Shown here piece by piece: positions 6,960-16,749 of a stretch of DNA of 64,000 nucleotides. Position 1 is the first letter of the stretch. Each line of letters opens with the position of its first letter. Where the stretch lies: the NCBI GenBank assembly GCA_017550655.1, contig JAFZOK010000017.1, positions 1 through 64,000 on the forward strand, read 5' to 3'. The DNA is from Bacteroidales bacterium. Lineage in GTDB: Bacteria; Bacteroidota; Bacteroidia; Bacteroidales; UBA932. A program made the position numbers and the translations under genes. The notes under the pieces are model-generated. The model did no database searches. It was not told where the DNA came from and saw only the letters and a program-made list of their open reading frames with translations.

Positions 6960-9374
6960 ATGAAATTTTTAGAGGAAATGCTTAACCAGATCGAGGGAGG
7001 AGACATCAACATACTCCCCGTAATGAGTATAGAAGCAAACGCAAAGACAGACAAGATAGAAGTTCCGCAGACCCTCCCTATTCTGGCAATGAGGGATTCC
7101 GTTCTGTTCCCGGGCACCATCCTTCCGGTGACTATCGGAAGAGACAAGTCCGTAAAGCTTGTAAGGGCTCTCTACAAGACCACGAGGATCATCGGTACCG
7201 CCACGCAGATTGACGTTCACAAGGACGACCCTCGCCAGGCAGACCTGTATGAAGTGGGTTGCAGTGCCAAGATACTGAAACTCATCGAGATGCCTGACGG
7301 TGCGCTTACCGCGGTGCTTCAGGGAATCCGCCGTTTCCGCATAGAGCAGATTATCGCCGAGGACCCGTATATTATCGGTATTATCGAGAATATTCCGGAC
7401 ATCTTCCCTGCAAAGGACGACAAGGATATCAAGGCGCTCTCGGACTCCATAAAGGAATCCGCCCTGAGGATAGTCAAGTATTCTTCCTCTTTCGCTGCCG
7501 AGAGCGAGTTCGCGATTAAGAATATAGATTCCTTCGAGTTTCTCACCAACTTTATCGCCACCACCCTGGACAACGAGGTTGTGGCAGACAAGATCAAACT
7601 GCTGATGGAGAGCGACATAAAGCAGAGGGCCTATAAGCTTCTCTCGGTTCTCAGCAAGCAGATCGAGATACTGAAGATCAAGGATGATATCCAGCAGAAG
7701 GTCAAGAGCGAGATGGACCAGCAGCAGAGGGAGTACTACCTTAACAACCAGCTGAAAACCATACAGGAAGAGCTCGGAATGAGCGGTAATTCCAAGGATG
7801 TTTCCGAACTGGCCAAGAAGGCAGCCAAGAAAGACTGGCCGGAATATGCCAAGAAGGAGTTTGACCGCGGAATCAGCCGTCTGGAGAAAATGAACCCGAA
7901 CACTCCGGACTATAATGTGGAACTCAACTACCTGGAGTTTATGGTTGGCCTGCCTTGGAACGAAACCACCAAGGACAATCTGGACCTCAAGCACGCCCAG
8001 CAGGTTCTGGACGAAGACCACTACGGACTGGAAAAGATAAAGGAAAGAATTGTGGAATTCCTTGCCGTACTGAAACTTAAGGGAAATATGAAATCCCCTA
8101 TCATCTGCCTCTTCGGGCCTCCAGGCACAGGAAAGACTTCCCTTGGAAAGTCCATTGCAAGAGCTCTTGGCAGAAAGTACCAGAGGATTTCCCTTGGCGG
8201 ACTCCACGACGAGTCCGAAATCAGGGGACACCGCAAGACATACATCGGCGCTATGGCCGGAAGGATAATGCAGGCTATAAACCGTGCCGGATCATCCAAC
8301 CCGGTAATCGTCCTTGACGAAATAGACAAGGTATCCAACGACTATCACGGGGACCCGTCTTCCGCCCTTCTGGAAGTGCTTGACCCTGAGCAGAACACAA
8401 CTTTCCACGATAACTATCTGGACATTGACTATGACCTGTCAAGGGTTCTGTTCATCACTACCGCCAACAACACGTCCACTATCCAGGCGGCCCTGAAGGA
8501 CAGGATGGAAATGATTCCGCTGTCCGGCTATCTGGCAGAGGAGAAATTCCATATCGCAACAGGATATCTTGTCCCTAAGCAGATGAAGGAACACGGCCTG
8601 AAAGACGGCCAGCTCGCTCTTACGGAAGACGCAATCAATGAAATTATTGATGAATACACTCGCGAGAGCGGTGTCCGCCAGCTGGACAAGCAGATAGCCA
8701 AGATTGCCCGTCACCAGGCAATGAAAGTGGCTATGGATGAAAAGGTTCCTGAAAAGATTGAGGCAAAGGACGTAAAGGAAATCCTGGGCCTTCCGACCAA
8801 CCAGCACGAGCTCCAGAAAGACAATGAGGCTCCGGGAGTGGTTACCGGCCTTGCCTGGACGGAGATGGGCGGAGAAATCCTCTTTGTTGAGTGTATCCGC
8901 AGCGAGGGCAAGGGAATGCTCTCCACCACCGGTAACCTCGGAGATGTGATGAAGGAAAGCGCCACCATCGCCTACCAGTGGCTGAAGGCCAACCCTAAGA
9001 TTCTGGGAATGACCACTCAGCAGCTGAAGAAATTCGACCTTCACGTACACGTTCCGGAGGGCGCCATCCCTAAGGACGGACCGTCCGCAGGAATCACAAT
9101 GGTAAGCGCCATGGCTTCAGCCCTTATGGGCAAGAAGGTAAAGAGCAAGATCGCGATGACGGGAGAGATGACCCTCAGGGGCAAGGTCCTCCCTGTGGGC
9201 GGAATCAAGGAAAAGATCCTCGCCGCAAAGAGGGCCGGAGTCACCACCATCATCCTCAGCGAGGAAAACCGCAAGGACATCGCAGAGATAAAGCCTGTTT
9301 ACATCAAGGGCCTCAAGTTCAAGTATGTCAAGACTATAGACGAGGTAATAAACTTCATTTTCCCTCAAAAGTAA
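6960..9374 (+). CDS. lon: ATP-dependent protease La (Lon)
   Basis: Lon is a cytoplasmic AAA+ serine protease for misfolded and regulatory proteins. The 804-residue protein has the LON substrate-binding domain (about 35-230), a coiled-coil region (240-290), Walker A GPPGTGKT at 386-393, Walker [10 protein letters not shown], and the Ser-Lys dyad S709 (GPSAG) and K752 (GGIKEK). A purine-rich AAAGGAG lies a few bases before the ATG, an unusually good Shine-Dalgarno for this phylum. It is followed by ung with a TAATG overlap. Confidence 0.98.
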   Translation: MKFLEEMLNQIEGGDINILPVMSIEANAKTDKIEVPQTLPILAMRDSVLFPGTILPVTIGRDKSVKLVRALYKTTRIIGTATQIDVHKDDPRQADLYEVGCSAKILKLIEMPDGALTAVLQGIRRFRIEQIIAEDPYIIGIIENIPDIFPAKDDKDIKALSDSIKESALRIVKYSSSFAAESEFAIKNIDSFEFLTNFIATTLDNEVVADKIKLLMESDIKQRAYKLLSVLSKQIEILKIKDDIQQKVKSEMDQQQREYYLNNQLKTIQEELGMSGNSKDVSELAKKAAKKDWPEYAKKEFDRGISRLEKMNPNTPDYNVELNYLEFMVGLPWNETTKDNLDLKHAQQVLDEDHYGLEKIKERIVEFLAVLKLKGNMKSPIICLFGPPGTGKTSLGKSIARALGRKYQRISLGGLHDESEIRGHRKTYIGAMAGRIMQAINRAGSSNPVIVLDEIDKVSNDYHGDPSSALLEVLDPEQNTTFHDNYLDIDYDLSRVLFITTANNTSTIQAALKDRMEMIPLSGYLAEEKFHIATGYLVPKQMKEHGLKDGQLALTEDAINEIIDEYTRESGVRQLDKQIAKIARHQAMKVAMDEKVPEKIEAKDVKEILGLPTNQHELQKDNEAPGVVTGLAWTEMGGEILFVECIRSEGKGMLSTTGNLGDVMKESATIAYQWLKANPKILGMTTQQLKKFDLHVHVPEGAIPKDGPSAGITMVSAMASALMGKKVKSKIAMTGEMTLRGKVLPVGGIKEKILAAKRAGVTTIILSEENRKDIAEIKPVYIKGLKFKYVKTIDEVINFIFPQK

Positions 9375-10045
9375 TGGATGTCAAGATAGAAAGCCAGTGG
9401 AAGAGTGTGCTCAGCGATGAGTTCAGCAAGCCTTATTTCAAGGATCTTGCCGCATATCTTCACAGGGAAAAGGATTCCGGGGCGGTTATTTACCCTCCGG
9501 GATCTTTGATTTTCAACGCCTTTGCCCTTACTCCGTTCAACGATGTCAAAGTGGTGATTCTTGGGCAGGACCCGTACCACAATCCGGGACAGGCTCACGG
9601 CCTGAGCTTTTCCGTTCCGGACGGAGTGGCTCTGCCCCCATCGCTGAAGAATATCTACAAGGAGATTGAATCCGACCTGGGCATTTCTCTCCAGGGCAAA
9701 AACGGAAACCTTACCGGCTGGGCAAGGCAGGGAGTCTTCCTCCTGAACGCCATCCTTACCGTAAGGGCCTACAACGCCGCCTCCCACAGCAGGATTGGCT
9801 GGACAACATTCACGGACAGTGTAATCAAGGCAATATCAGACCATAAGGAAGGTGTGGTGTTTATGCTATGGGGCAACTTCGCCAAGAGCAAGAAGGCACT
9901 GATAGACACATCTAAGCATCTTGTTCTGGAAGCCGCCCACCCTTCTCCTCTTGCGGGAGGTGCCTTCTTCGGCTGCCGCCATTTCTCCAAGTGCAACGCA
10001 TATCTCCAGAGCCGCGGGAAGAATCCAATCGACTGGAGCCTGTAA
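9374..10045 (+). CDS. ung: Uracil-DNA glycosylase, family 1
   Basis: It excises uracil from DNA to start base excision repair. The 223-residue protein carries the water-activating motif GQDPYH with D66, GLSFSV for uracil stacking, and the C-terminal leucine-loop motif HPSPLAG. The start shares one base with the lon stop (TAATG), so the two are probably cotranscribed and translationally coupled. Confidence 0.97.
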   Translation: MDVKIESQWKSVLSDEFSKPYFKDLAAYLHREKDSGAVIYPPGSLIFNAFALTPFNDVKVVILGQDPYHNPGQAHGLSFSVPDGVALPPSLKNIYKEIESDLGISLQGKNGNLTGWARQGVFLLNAILTVRAYNAASHSRIGWTTFTDSVIKAISDHKEGVVFMLWGNFAKSKKALIDTSKHLVLEAAHPSPLAGGAFFGCRHFSKCNAYLQSRGKNPIDWSL

Positions 10046-10069
10046 TACCCCATCGCTTTTTTTCTTAAA

Positions 10070-10091
10070 TTTACACTTTGTTAAGTGTAAA
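10070..10091. promoter_or_regulatory. 22-bp inverted repeat in the coaD promoter region
   Basis: TTTACACTT (10070-10078) and AAGTGTAAA (10083-10091) form perfect 9-bp arms around TGTT, ending 12 bases before the coaD ATG. TACACTTTG within it resembles a -7 box with one extra base. It could be an operator over the promoter or a leader hairpin; no T-tract follows, so a terminator for ung is less likely. Confidence 0.5.
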
Positions 10092-10102
10092 CGAGAACTA
10101 TT

Positions 10103-10603
10103 ATGCGTACAGCAATTTTCCCGGGATCTTTCGATCCTTTTACCGCCGGCCATCTGGATGTTCTGGATTCGGCTCTGAAACTATTTGACAAAGTGATAGT
10201 TGCAGTAGGTTACAACAGCACCAAGACTACCAGCGGTTTCTTTCCTGTAGACATCAGAATCAAAATCATCAAGGATGCTGTCAAGCACTATAAGGACAGG
10301 GTGGACGTGTGCTGCTACAAGGAGCTGACCATAGACCTCTGCCACAGGCTGGGCGTAAACTTCATAGTAAGGGGCCTTAGAACCACCACGGACTTTGAGT
10401 TCGAGGGCGTTATCGCCCAGGCCAACAGGGTTATGGATCCGGATGTCGTTACAGTATATGTCCAGGCCAGCCACGAGTATTCCTTCATCTCCTCCACGGT
10501 TGTAAGGGACCTTCTCGTCCACAACGGAGACGCCACCCCGTTTATGCCTAAGGGGGTAAATCTCAAAAAGTATTTAAAGGCAAAGAAAGAACTCGGCAAA
10601 TGA
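10103..10603 (+). CDS. coaD: Phosphopantetheine adenylyltransferase
   Basis: It catalyses the penultimate step of coenzyme A synthesis (4'-phosphopantetheine plus ATP to dephospho-CoA). The 166-residue nucleotidyltransferase has the T/HxGH motif (T14 to H17 in FTAGH), the RGLRTTTDFEFE segment contacting pantetheine, and the ISSTVVR motif for ATP. It ends in an ATGA overlap with the following thioredoxin-type gene. Confidence 0.97.
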   Translation: MRTAIFPGSFDPFTAGHLDVLDSALKLFDKVIVAVGYNSTKTTSGFFPVDIRIKIIKDAVKHYKDRVDVCCYKELTIDLCHRLGVNFIVRGLRTTTDFEFEGVIAQANRVMDPDVVTVYVQASHEYSFISSTVVRDLLVHNGDATPFMPKGVNLKKYLKAKKELGK

Positions 10604-12774
10604 TGATAACCAAAGGAAGATTATCCGGAAGCATCTGCAAGTATCTGATCACGGCTGTCTTCTGTCTGGTTGCCATTCACTCTGCGGCCCAATCACCTTC
10701 CGGCGCATACAAGATCACCATAAAAACGGGAAGACTGAACAGGAATACTGACAGGGTTCCTAAAGGCTCCACGCTTTATCTTAAAAAGCATAATTACCAG
10801 TCAAATCAAACGGTCGTCATAGATTCAGCTGTAATGGACCGCAAGAAAGCCGTTTTCTCGGGCCCGGTATATGCACTGGATACAAAAATTGCTCAGGAAA
10901 AGGTTTTTACAGCCGGCCAATATGACGTGTGCGATAACGATGGACCACTGTTCAGCTTCTTTTCCTCTTCCATAGACGGAGAAAACTTCATCATCACGTT
11001 CCGCCACCGCTCGTCGCTTGTCTATCATTATTACAACTGGGAAACAGACGGATCCAAAAGCGGCCTTTTTTCCAAAGAGAACATCACATATCTGCAATAC
11101 CAGAATTATCTGATGTTCAAGGCCCTTTCCATGAGCAGAGATTCCTCTGAAGCATTGGCGGCGGAGTATGCCGTGAACACCCTTTTCCCTGGAGGCGACA
11201 AAGTTGTAACCAAGCGCCTGCTCTTCCAGGTGGAAAAAGAAGCGCCTGGATCGCTGACCGAATCCCTGCTCAGTCTTACCCTGGACGGGGTGACCTCCGA
11301 AAAATCATCCCAGCTTCCTCTTGTCGCGGACGAAAGACTCGTTTATACATCATTTGCAAGGAACCTTATAGACATATTCCTTGACAAATTCAAGTTTTCC
11401 AGGGAGAGTGTCAGGAACATGGCCATTGACTATCTGATGGAAAACCGCTATCTGACAGCCCCTAAGATGATGGCTGCCGTGGCAATGGAGTGTTTCCGCA
11501 GATATTCTTCTTCTGTTGTTATGGGATGCGAGGGAAGCGCTGTCTATGCCGCGGAAAAATACATATTGAATAACGGGGCGGTTTCCCCGTCAGATAAGGC
11601 GGAGGCTGCCTGGTATGTGACTGTCAACAAGGGCACTTTGGTTGGGGCAAAGGCTCCGCAGCTGAGTCTGAAAGACACTTCCGGAGTGGAAAGAAGCATA
11701 TCTGAACTGATGGGAGACCATTCCATAATTTATTTCTATTCAGACGATTGTGCTTACTGCAAGGAAGAAACCCCGAAACTTGTATCCCTTCTGGACTCGT
11801 GGAATGAGTTTCCGATAAATATTGCGGCTGTCTATACCGGAACCGATGCTGATCTCTGGAAGAAATACATCAACAATCATTTCAAGACCAATAACCCGTA
11901 CATAAGCTGGATCCATCTTGCAGACCTGGACAGGGAGAGCAATTTCCCTGTGGATTACGGGGTTGTAAGTACACCTAAGTTGTTCCTTCTGGACGAGAGC
12001 CTGAGGATAAGAGGAAGAGGAATCCTCACCCCTACCCTTACTGCAATGCTGAAGGAACAGGCGGAAGAAGACAACAAGGCCTACAATTATCTTTCACAAA
12101 TATTCCCGGCAGAGGAACTTTCCCCAGATTCCGCATTGGATCTGGAAGCCAGAAAGGATGCAGTGGACAAGATTTACGAAGGAGTGAAAACTTCCGATTC
12201 TTTCTCTCGCCTTATGAGGCAGGCATTCACCTATCTTTTCTTCTGTGGCTATGCGCCGAATACGCAGACCGCTCTGTACCTTGGACAGAAATATGTTCTG
12301 GATATGCCTGAAAGGTGGGAAGATACAGTGTTTGTGTCCAGCATCGGAAGCATTATGAAGGCTGCCAACATGAACGCTCCTGGAAGCAAGGCCGGGAACC
12401 TTACGCTCTACGATATAGCTGATAATCCGGCTGATCTTCTGCTTCCTGACGGAAAGATGAAGGTGCTGTATTTTTACAGGACCGGCTGCGAAGTCTGCAA
12501 GGAAACCCTGCCGGAAATACGGAACGTCTGGAAGAAATACGGAAAGAAGGTTTCTTTCACGGGTATTTTCGCAGGAGACAATGTTAAGGAATTCCGCAAG
12601 TTTGTTTCTTCCAACAGCCTGGAATTCAGGCAACTTTATGCAAAGGACAATTTGGCGGAACTTGGAGACAAATACTATATAGAGGCCGTTCCTCTGATTT
12701 TGGCCATAGATAATAACGGAACCGTTATATACAAGGGCACATCTGCAGAAAAACTGAACGAAATACTGAAATAA
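10600..12774 (+). CDS. Secreted protein with two thioredoxin/TlpA-like domains
   Basis: This 724-residue protein has an N-terminal signal peptide (hydrophobic core about residues 14-29, AHSAAQ-type cleavage region) and two thioredoxin-like domains with CxxC sites C384-A-Y-C387 and C630-E-V-C633. The N-terminal 330 residues resemble the DUF4369/DUF5106-type modules that precede TlpA domains in Bacteroidota. It probably acts as a periplasmic thiol-disulfide oxidoreductase. Two tandem redox domains in one chain are uncommon. A second ATG three bases after the first is an alternative start. It overlaps coaD by four bases. Confidence 0.8.
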   Translation: MMITKGRLSGSICKYLITAVFCLVAIHSAAQSPSGAYKITIKTGRLNRNTDRVPKGSTLYLKKHNYQSNQTVVIDSAVMDRKKAVFSGPVYALDTKIAQEKVFTAGQYDVCDNDGPLFSFFSSSIDGENFIITFRHRSSLVYHYYNWETDGSKSGLFSKENITYLQYQNYLMFKALSMSRDSSEALAAEYAVNTLFPGGDKVVTKRLLFQVEKEAPGSLTESLLSLTLDGVTSEKSSQLPLVADERLVYTSFARNLIDIFLDKFKFSRESVRNMAIDYLMENRYLTAPKMMAAVAMECFRRYSSSVVMGCEGSAVYAAEKYILNNGAVSPSDKAEAAWYVTVNKGTLVGAKAPQLSLKDTSGVERSISELMGDHSIIYFYSDDCAYCKEETPKLVSLLDSWNEFPINIAAVYTGTDADLWKKYINNHFKTNNPYISWIHLADLDRESNFPVDYGVVSTPKLFLLDESLRIRGRGILTPTLTAMLKEQAEEDNKAYNYLSQIFPAEELSPDSALDLEARKDAVDKIYEGVKTSDSFSRLMRQAFTYLFFCGYAPNTQTALYLGQKYVLDMPERWEDTVFVSSIGSIMKAANMNAPGSKAGNLTLYDIADNPADLLLPDGKMKVLYFYRTGCEVCKETLPEIRNVWKKYGKKVSFTGIFAGDNVKEFRKFVSSNSLEFRQLYAKDNLAELGDKYYIEAVPLILAIDNNGTVIYKGTSAEKLNEILK

Positions 12775-12786
12775 AAACAACAAGAT

Positions 12787-15624
12787 ATGCTAACCGGAAA
12801 GTACAAGGAATTTTACGAAAAGCTCAAGGCTTTCATCCCAAAAGACAGGATGTTCCACGATCCTCTGACAACTCTTGCATTCGGAACGGATGCCTCCTTC
12901 TACCGCCTCATACCTAAACTGGTGGTAAGGGCCTATTCAGCCCCTGAAGTTAGGCAGATAATGATGGCTGCACACGAGATGGATATCCCCGTAACCTTCA
13001 GGGCTGCAGGAACATCGCTGAGCGGCCAGAGTATTTCAGACTCCGTTCTGGTGATTGCCACTCACGGTTTCAGAGGCTACAGCATATCTGTAAGGGGAGA
13101 GCAGATCCGCCTTGCTCCTGGTATCAGGGGGGCGATGGCAAACCGCCTGCTCACGCGCTTCGGAAAAAAGATCGGGCCGGACCCGGCATCAATTGACTCC
13201 GCGATGATCGGAGGAATCGCGGCCAACAACGCCAGCGGAATGTGCTGCGGAACAAGCCAGAACTCCTACAAGACCATCGCGGACATAAATATCATACTTC
13301 CTGACGGAACAGATCTGGATACAGCGGACATATCATCGGTAAAACGGTTCCGCCACACCCACTCCCATATCGTTGAAGGACTGGAGAATATCGCAAAGAG
13401 AATAGAAGCGGATCCGGTCCTCAAGGAAAGGATCGAGAGGAAATACAAGATCAAGAACACAACTGGCTACAGCCTGAACGCCTTTGTGGATTACAAAGAC
13501 GGAATAGACATACTCAAGCACCTGATTATAGGATCCGAAGGAACTCTCGCTTTCATCTCCAGCATTACATACAACACGGTGGATGACAACAAGTTCAAGG
13601 CGCTGGCGCTTGTAATTTTCCCTACAATCAGGGAAGCCTGCAGCGCAGTCCAGGTCCTGAAGCAGATGCCGGTAAGCGCAGTGGAACTGATAGACAGGTC
13701 CTCCATCCGCAGCGTGGAAAACGCGGACGGAGTTCCGGAGTATCTTAAGACTTTGCCGGACGGAGCCTGCGGCCTTCTGGTGGAAATTACGGAAGAGGAC
13801 AAGCCATCGCTGCTGGGAAAGGTCAAGAGAATCACGGAGGCACTTTCTCCATTCCAGACCGTCCTGCCGTTCTCGTTCACAATGGACGAAAAGGAAAGGG
13901 CCACGCTGTGGAAAGTAAGGAAGGAATGCCTCCCTACCGTTGCCGGAATGAGGAAGGCCGGAACCACCGCCATTATAGAGGATGTTTGCTTTGAGGTGCC
14001 AAGACTAGCCGATGCCGTCACCGACCTTAGGGAGCTCTTTGACAAGGACGGTTATTCAGATGCCGTAATCTTCGGACACGCCCTTGCCGGAAACCTCCAC
14101 TTCATGTTCAACCAGGATTTCCAGAGCCCTGAAGAAGTTAGCAAATACGCTCATTTCATGGACGATGTATGCCATCTTGTTGTAGACAAGTATGACGGAT
14201 CGCTCAAGGCAGAGCACGGAACAGGAAGGAACATGGCCCCGTTTGTGGAACTGGAATGGGGACAGCAGGCATACGGCCTGATGAAGGAAATCAAGAATCT
14301 CATAGACCCTAAGGGAATACTTAATCCAGGAGTCATCCTCAACGATGACCCTCAGGCACATATAAAGAACCTGAAACCTTGCCCTAAGACAAGTCCTGAA
14401 ATAGACCGCTGCATGGAATGCGGCTTCTGCGAAAAGAACTGCGTATCGGAGGGCCTGACCTTCTCTCCAAGGCAGAGAGTCGTTTCCTACAGGGAGATGA
14501 CAAGGCTGGAAAAGACAGGATCAAATCCTGCGGACCTGGCCCTGATGAAAAAGGAATACAAGTATCTGGGAGACGAGACCTGCGCAACCGACAGCCTTTG
14601 CGCCGTGGCCTGCCCGGTCAAGGTGGATAACGGAAAACTCACCAAGGAACTCCGCCACCAAAGCCACACCCAAAAGCAGGAAGACAAGGCAGCCAACCTT
14701 GCAGCCCATTGGGACAGAGCCGTCTGGGGAATGAGAGCCGCCTGGAACATGTCCTACGGCATCCGCAGAACAGTAGGCAAGACCGTTATGAAACCTCTTG
14801 CCCAGGCAGCTAGATGGGCCACCTGCGGCCTGATTCCAAAGTGGAACGCCAACTTCCCTAAGGGCAACCGCAAGATATCCAAGGCAATACTGGAGGGAAC
14901 GGATCTGTCCAGGATTCCGTCGCCGAGCAAAGGAAAAGTGGTTTACTTCCCTAGTTGCCTCACCCGCTCGATGGGCAACGGCAAGGAATACCGCAAGGCC
15001 CTCAGCCTTACCAGCCTGATGGACAAACTCATCCGCAAGGCCGGATACGAGGTGGTCTACCCGTCCAACCTCAAGAAACTCTGCTGCGGAATGGCCTTCT
15101 CCAGCAAGGGATATGTAAAGGCCGGCAAGATGCTCAGCGACCATCTTCTGGAAGAGCTCACAAAGGCTTCCGAAGGAGGCACTCTGCCGATAGTCTGCGA
15201 CATGACACCTTGCCTCTACACCATGAAATCCAATTTCGGGGACAAGCTCACTCTTTACGAACCGGCAGAGTTCGCAAAACTCTACCTTATGCCTAACCTC
15301 AACATCAAGAAACTCGACAAGAGCGTGGCCGTTTTTGCTGTCTGCACATCCAAGAAACTTGGAGTGGACACTACCATCGTTGAGATAGCAAAGCAGTGCG
15401 CAAAGAAGGTAAAGGTAATGGATACCAACTGCTGCGGCTTTGCGGGAGACAAGGGATTCTTCACTCCAGAGCTCAACGAATGGGGCCTGAGAGACCTCAA
15501 GAACCAGGTGGAGGGATGCACGGAAGGCTACGCTACCAGCCGCACCTGCGAGGTAGGCCTGAGCGAGCACAGCGGAATCGTTTTCAAGAACCTTCTGTAT
15601 CTGGTTGACGAGGCTTCAGAATAA
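12787..15624 (+). CDS. GlcD/Dld-like FAD-linked oxidase fused to Fe-S and CCG domains
   Basis: This 945-residue fusion has a PCMH-type FAD-binding domain (AAGTSLSGQS near residues 72-82), an FAD-linked oxidase C-terminal domain with GHALAGNLHF and AEHGTGRN motifs, two ferredoxin-like cysteine clusters (C542-x2-C545-x2-C548-x3-C552, then CATDSLCAVACP), and two CCG half-domains (CCG at about 766 and 882). The organization matches Dld/GlpC-like fusions that oxidize 2-hydroxyacids such as D-lactate or glycolate and pass electrons to the quinone pool. The exact substrate cannot be told. Confidence 0.88.
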   Translation: MLTGKYKEFYEKLKAFIPKDRMFHDPLTTLAFGTDASFYRLIPKLVVRAYSAPEVRQIMMAAHEMDIPVTFRAAGTSLSGQSISDSVLVIATHGFRGYSISVRGEQIRLAPGIRGAMANRLLTRFGKKIGPDPASIDSAMIGGIAANNASGMCCGTSQNSYKTIADINIILPDGTDLDTADISSVKRFRHTHSHIVEGLENIAKRIEADPVLKERIERKYKIKNTTGYSLNAFVDYKDGIDILKHLIIGSEGTLAFISSITYNTVDDNKFKALALVIFPTIREACSAVQVLKQMPVSAVELIDRSSIRSVENADGVPEYLKTLPDGACGLLVEITEEDKPSLLGKVKRITEALSPFQTVLPFSFTMDEKERATLWKVRKECLPTVAGMRKAGTTAIIEDVCFEVPRLADAVTDLRELFDKDGYSDAVIFGHALAGNLHFMFNQDFQSPEEVSKYAHFMDDVCHLVVDKYDGSLKAEHGTGRNMAPFVELEWGQQAYGLMKEIKNLIDPKGILNPGVILNDDPQAHIKNLKPCPKTSPEIDRCMECGFCEKNCVSEGLTFSPRQRVVSYREMTRLEKTGSNPADLALMKKEYKYLGDETCATDSLCAVACPVKVDNGKLTKELRHQSHTQKQEDKAANLAAHWDRAVWGMRAAWNMSYGIRRTVGKTVMKPLAQAARWATCGLIPKWNANFPKGNRKISKAILEGTDLSRIPSPSKGKVVYFPSCLTRSMGNGKEYRKALSLTSLMDKLIRKAGYEVVYPSNLKKLCCGMAFSSKGYVKAGKMLSDHLLEELTKASEGGTLPIVCDMTPCLYTMKSNFGDKLTLYEPAEFAKLYLMPNLNIKKLDKSVAVFAVCTSKKLGVDTTIVEIAKQCAKKVKVMDTNCCGFAGDKGFFTPELNEWGLRDLKNQVEGCTEGYATSRTCEVGLSEHSGIVFKNLLYLVDEASE

Positions 15625-15636
15625 TTTGTATATTTG
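15605..15636 (+). promoter_or_regulatory. ssrA promoter
   Basis: TTGA at 15605-15608, a 20-bp spacer and TATATTTG at 15629-15636 form a near-consensus promoter overlapping the end of the upstream oxidase gene. The predicted start lies about 8 bases before the mature tmRNA 5' end at 15652, leaving a short leader for RNase P to remove. Confidence 0.7.
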
Positions 15637-15651
15637 CGTCCCATTTATGCC

Positions 15652-16050
15652 GGGGGTGTTCTGGTTTTGACATCAGATCAGTTGGTCGGCAAGCGTGCCG
15701 GGCGTTGGAAGCCGCACCCGTTAACCAATGACTTTCAGCCATTAATTGGCAACAACAACTATGCACTCGCTGCGTAATCAGCCAAGCTGACAGCGCTTAA
15801 TCCTTGAGGCACAAGGTGCTTCGGACGAGTATCCCGCCAGGTTTTCCGTCTTCTTGGACCTGGCATACGGGGTATCATCTAAAGAAGAATGCGGAGAACG
15901 ACTCCTTTAAGTCCTCTTAAGTTTTAAAGGATAAGCTTTGGACTTGCCCGCTCCGGGGCGGGGCCTTGGACGAAAAACAAACCGGAGATACGCACGTAGA
16001 AAACCGGTTGGCGGCCTGATTGGACAGCGGTTCGACTCCGCTCACCTCCA
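15652..16050 (+). ncRNA. ssrA: Transfer-messenger RNA (tmRNA)
   Basis: It rescues stalled ribosomes by trans-translation. The 5' end GGGGGTG pairs with CACCTCC at 16043-16049 to form the tRNA-like acceptor stem, and GGTTCGACTCC forms the T loop. The tag ORF begins at the GGC resume codon at 15748 and reads GNNNYALAA before TAA at 15775-15777, close to Bacteroidales tags such as GETNYALAA. CCA is not encoded. The 3' end directly touches the stop codon of the convergent lysE gene, with no terminator between. Confidence 0.97.
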
Positions 16051-16707
16051 CTACTTTATCACATACTGAAGTATCAGTTTGAAGAGTCCTTCTCCAAAAC
16101 TCAGTATGCCCAGCAGAATAATCACGATTCCGGAAATCCTGTTTATCACGATAAGCTGCTTGAGGCGGAATTTCTTTCGGAAAATGCTGACCAGAGATGT
16201 CAGGAAGAACCACCAGAGGGCGGTTCCAAGGAATATTGCCAACAGAAGAATCCTCACTGCCACAGGAGCCGTCTCCAGAGTATATGAGGAAACATCCAGC
16301 CTTACAGCCGCCATCATCGCGAAAATAAGGAAGATAGATCCAGGATTTGTGATGGTGATGGCAAGAGATTCCAGCATATCCTTGATTCTGCTGCCGTTCC
16401 CCTGTTTCTGCTTGATCTGCTTAACCGGATTGCTGCGGTAAACCCTAATTCCGATAAACGCAATTACAATACCGCCGAAAAGAAGCACCCAGGCCTTGTA
16501 CTGGTCCAGGAAACTGTCCACCATAAACAGACCGAGAAGTGAAAGGGCGGAATAGAAGGTATCGGAGATGGAAGCTCCCAGACCGGTGAAAAAGCCTGCG
16601 AAACGGCCTTTGCTTATGGTCTTCTGGATACACAGGACTCCCACCGGGCCAAGAGGAATAGACGCCCCCACGCCCACTATCAGTCCCTTAAGGAAAACTT
16701 CCAGCAT
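16051..16707 (-). CDS. LysE/RhtB-family amino-acid exporter
   Basis: This inner-membrane protein of 218 residues has about six transmembrane segments and the family signature SIPLGPVGVLCIQKTISKG near the N-terminus; members export amino acids and metabolites such as lysine or homoserine lactone. I place the start at 16707 (MLEVFLKGL), which aligns with family N-termini; ATG at 16719 adds four residues and is equally close to the -7 box at 16729-16736. The substrate cannot be predicted. Confidence 0.85.
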   Translation of the reverse strand: MLEVFLKGLIVGVGASIPLGPVGVLCIQKTISKGRFAGFFTGLGASISDTFYSALSLLGLFMVDSFLDQYKAWVLLFGGIVIAFIGIRVYRSNPVKQIKQKQGNGSRIKDMLESLAITITNPGSIFLIFAMMAAVRLDVSSYTLETAPVAVRILLLAIFLGTALWWFFLTSLVSIFRKKFRLKQLIVINRISGIVIILLGILSFGEGLFKLILQYVIK

Positions 16708-16728
16708 CTCGTTGTGCATATCAAGGCG

Positions 16729-16745
16729 CAAATTTACTATTTTTG
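16729..16745. promoter_or_regulatory. Divergent -7 boxes for lysE and lnt
   Basis: On minus, TAAATTTG (16736-16729) precedes lysE. On plus, TATTTTTG (16738-16745) ends only five bases before the lnt ATG at 16750. The -33 elements are weak on both sides. If the plus box is used, the lnt mRNA would have essentially no leader. Confidence 0.5.
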
Positions 16746-16749
16746 AGTG

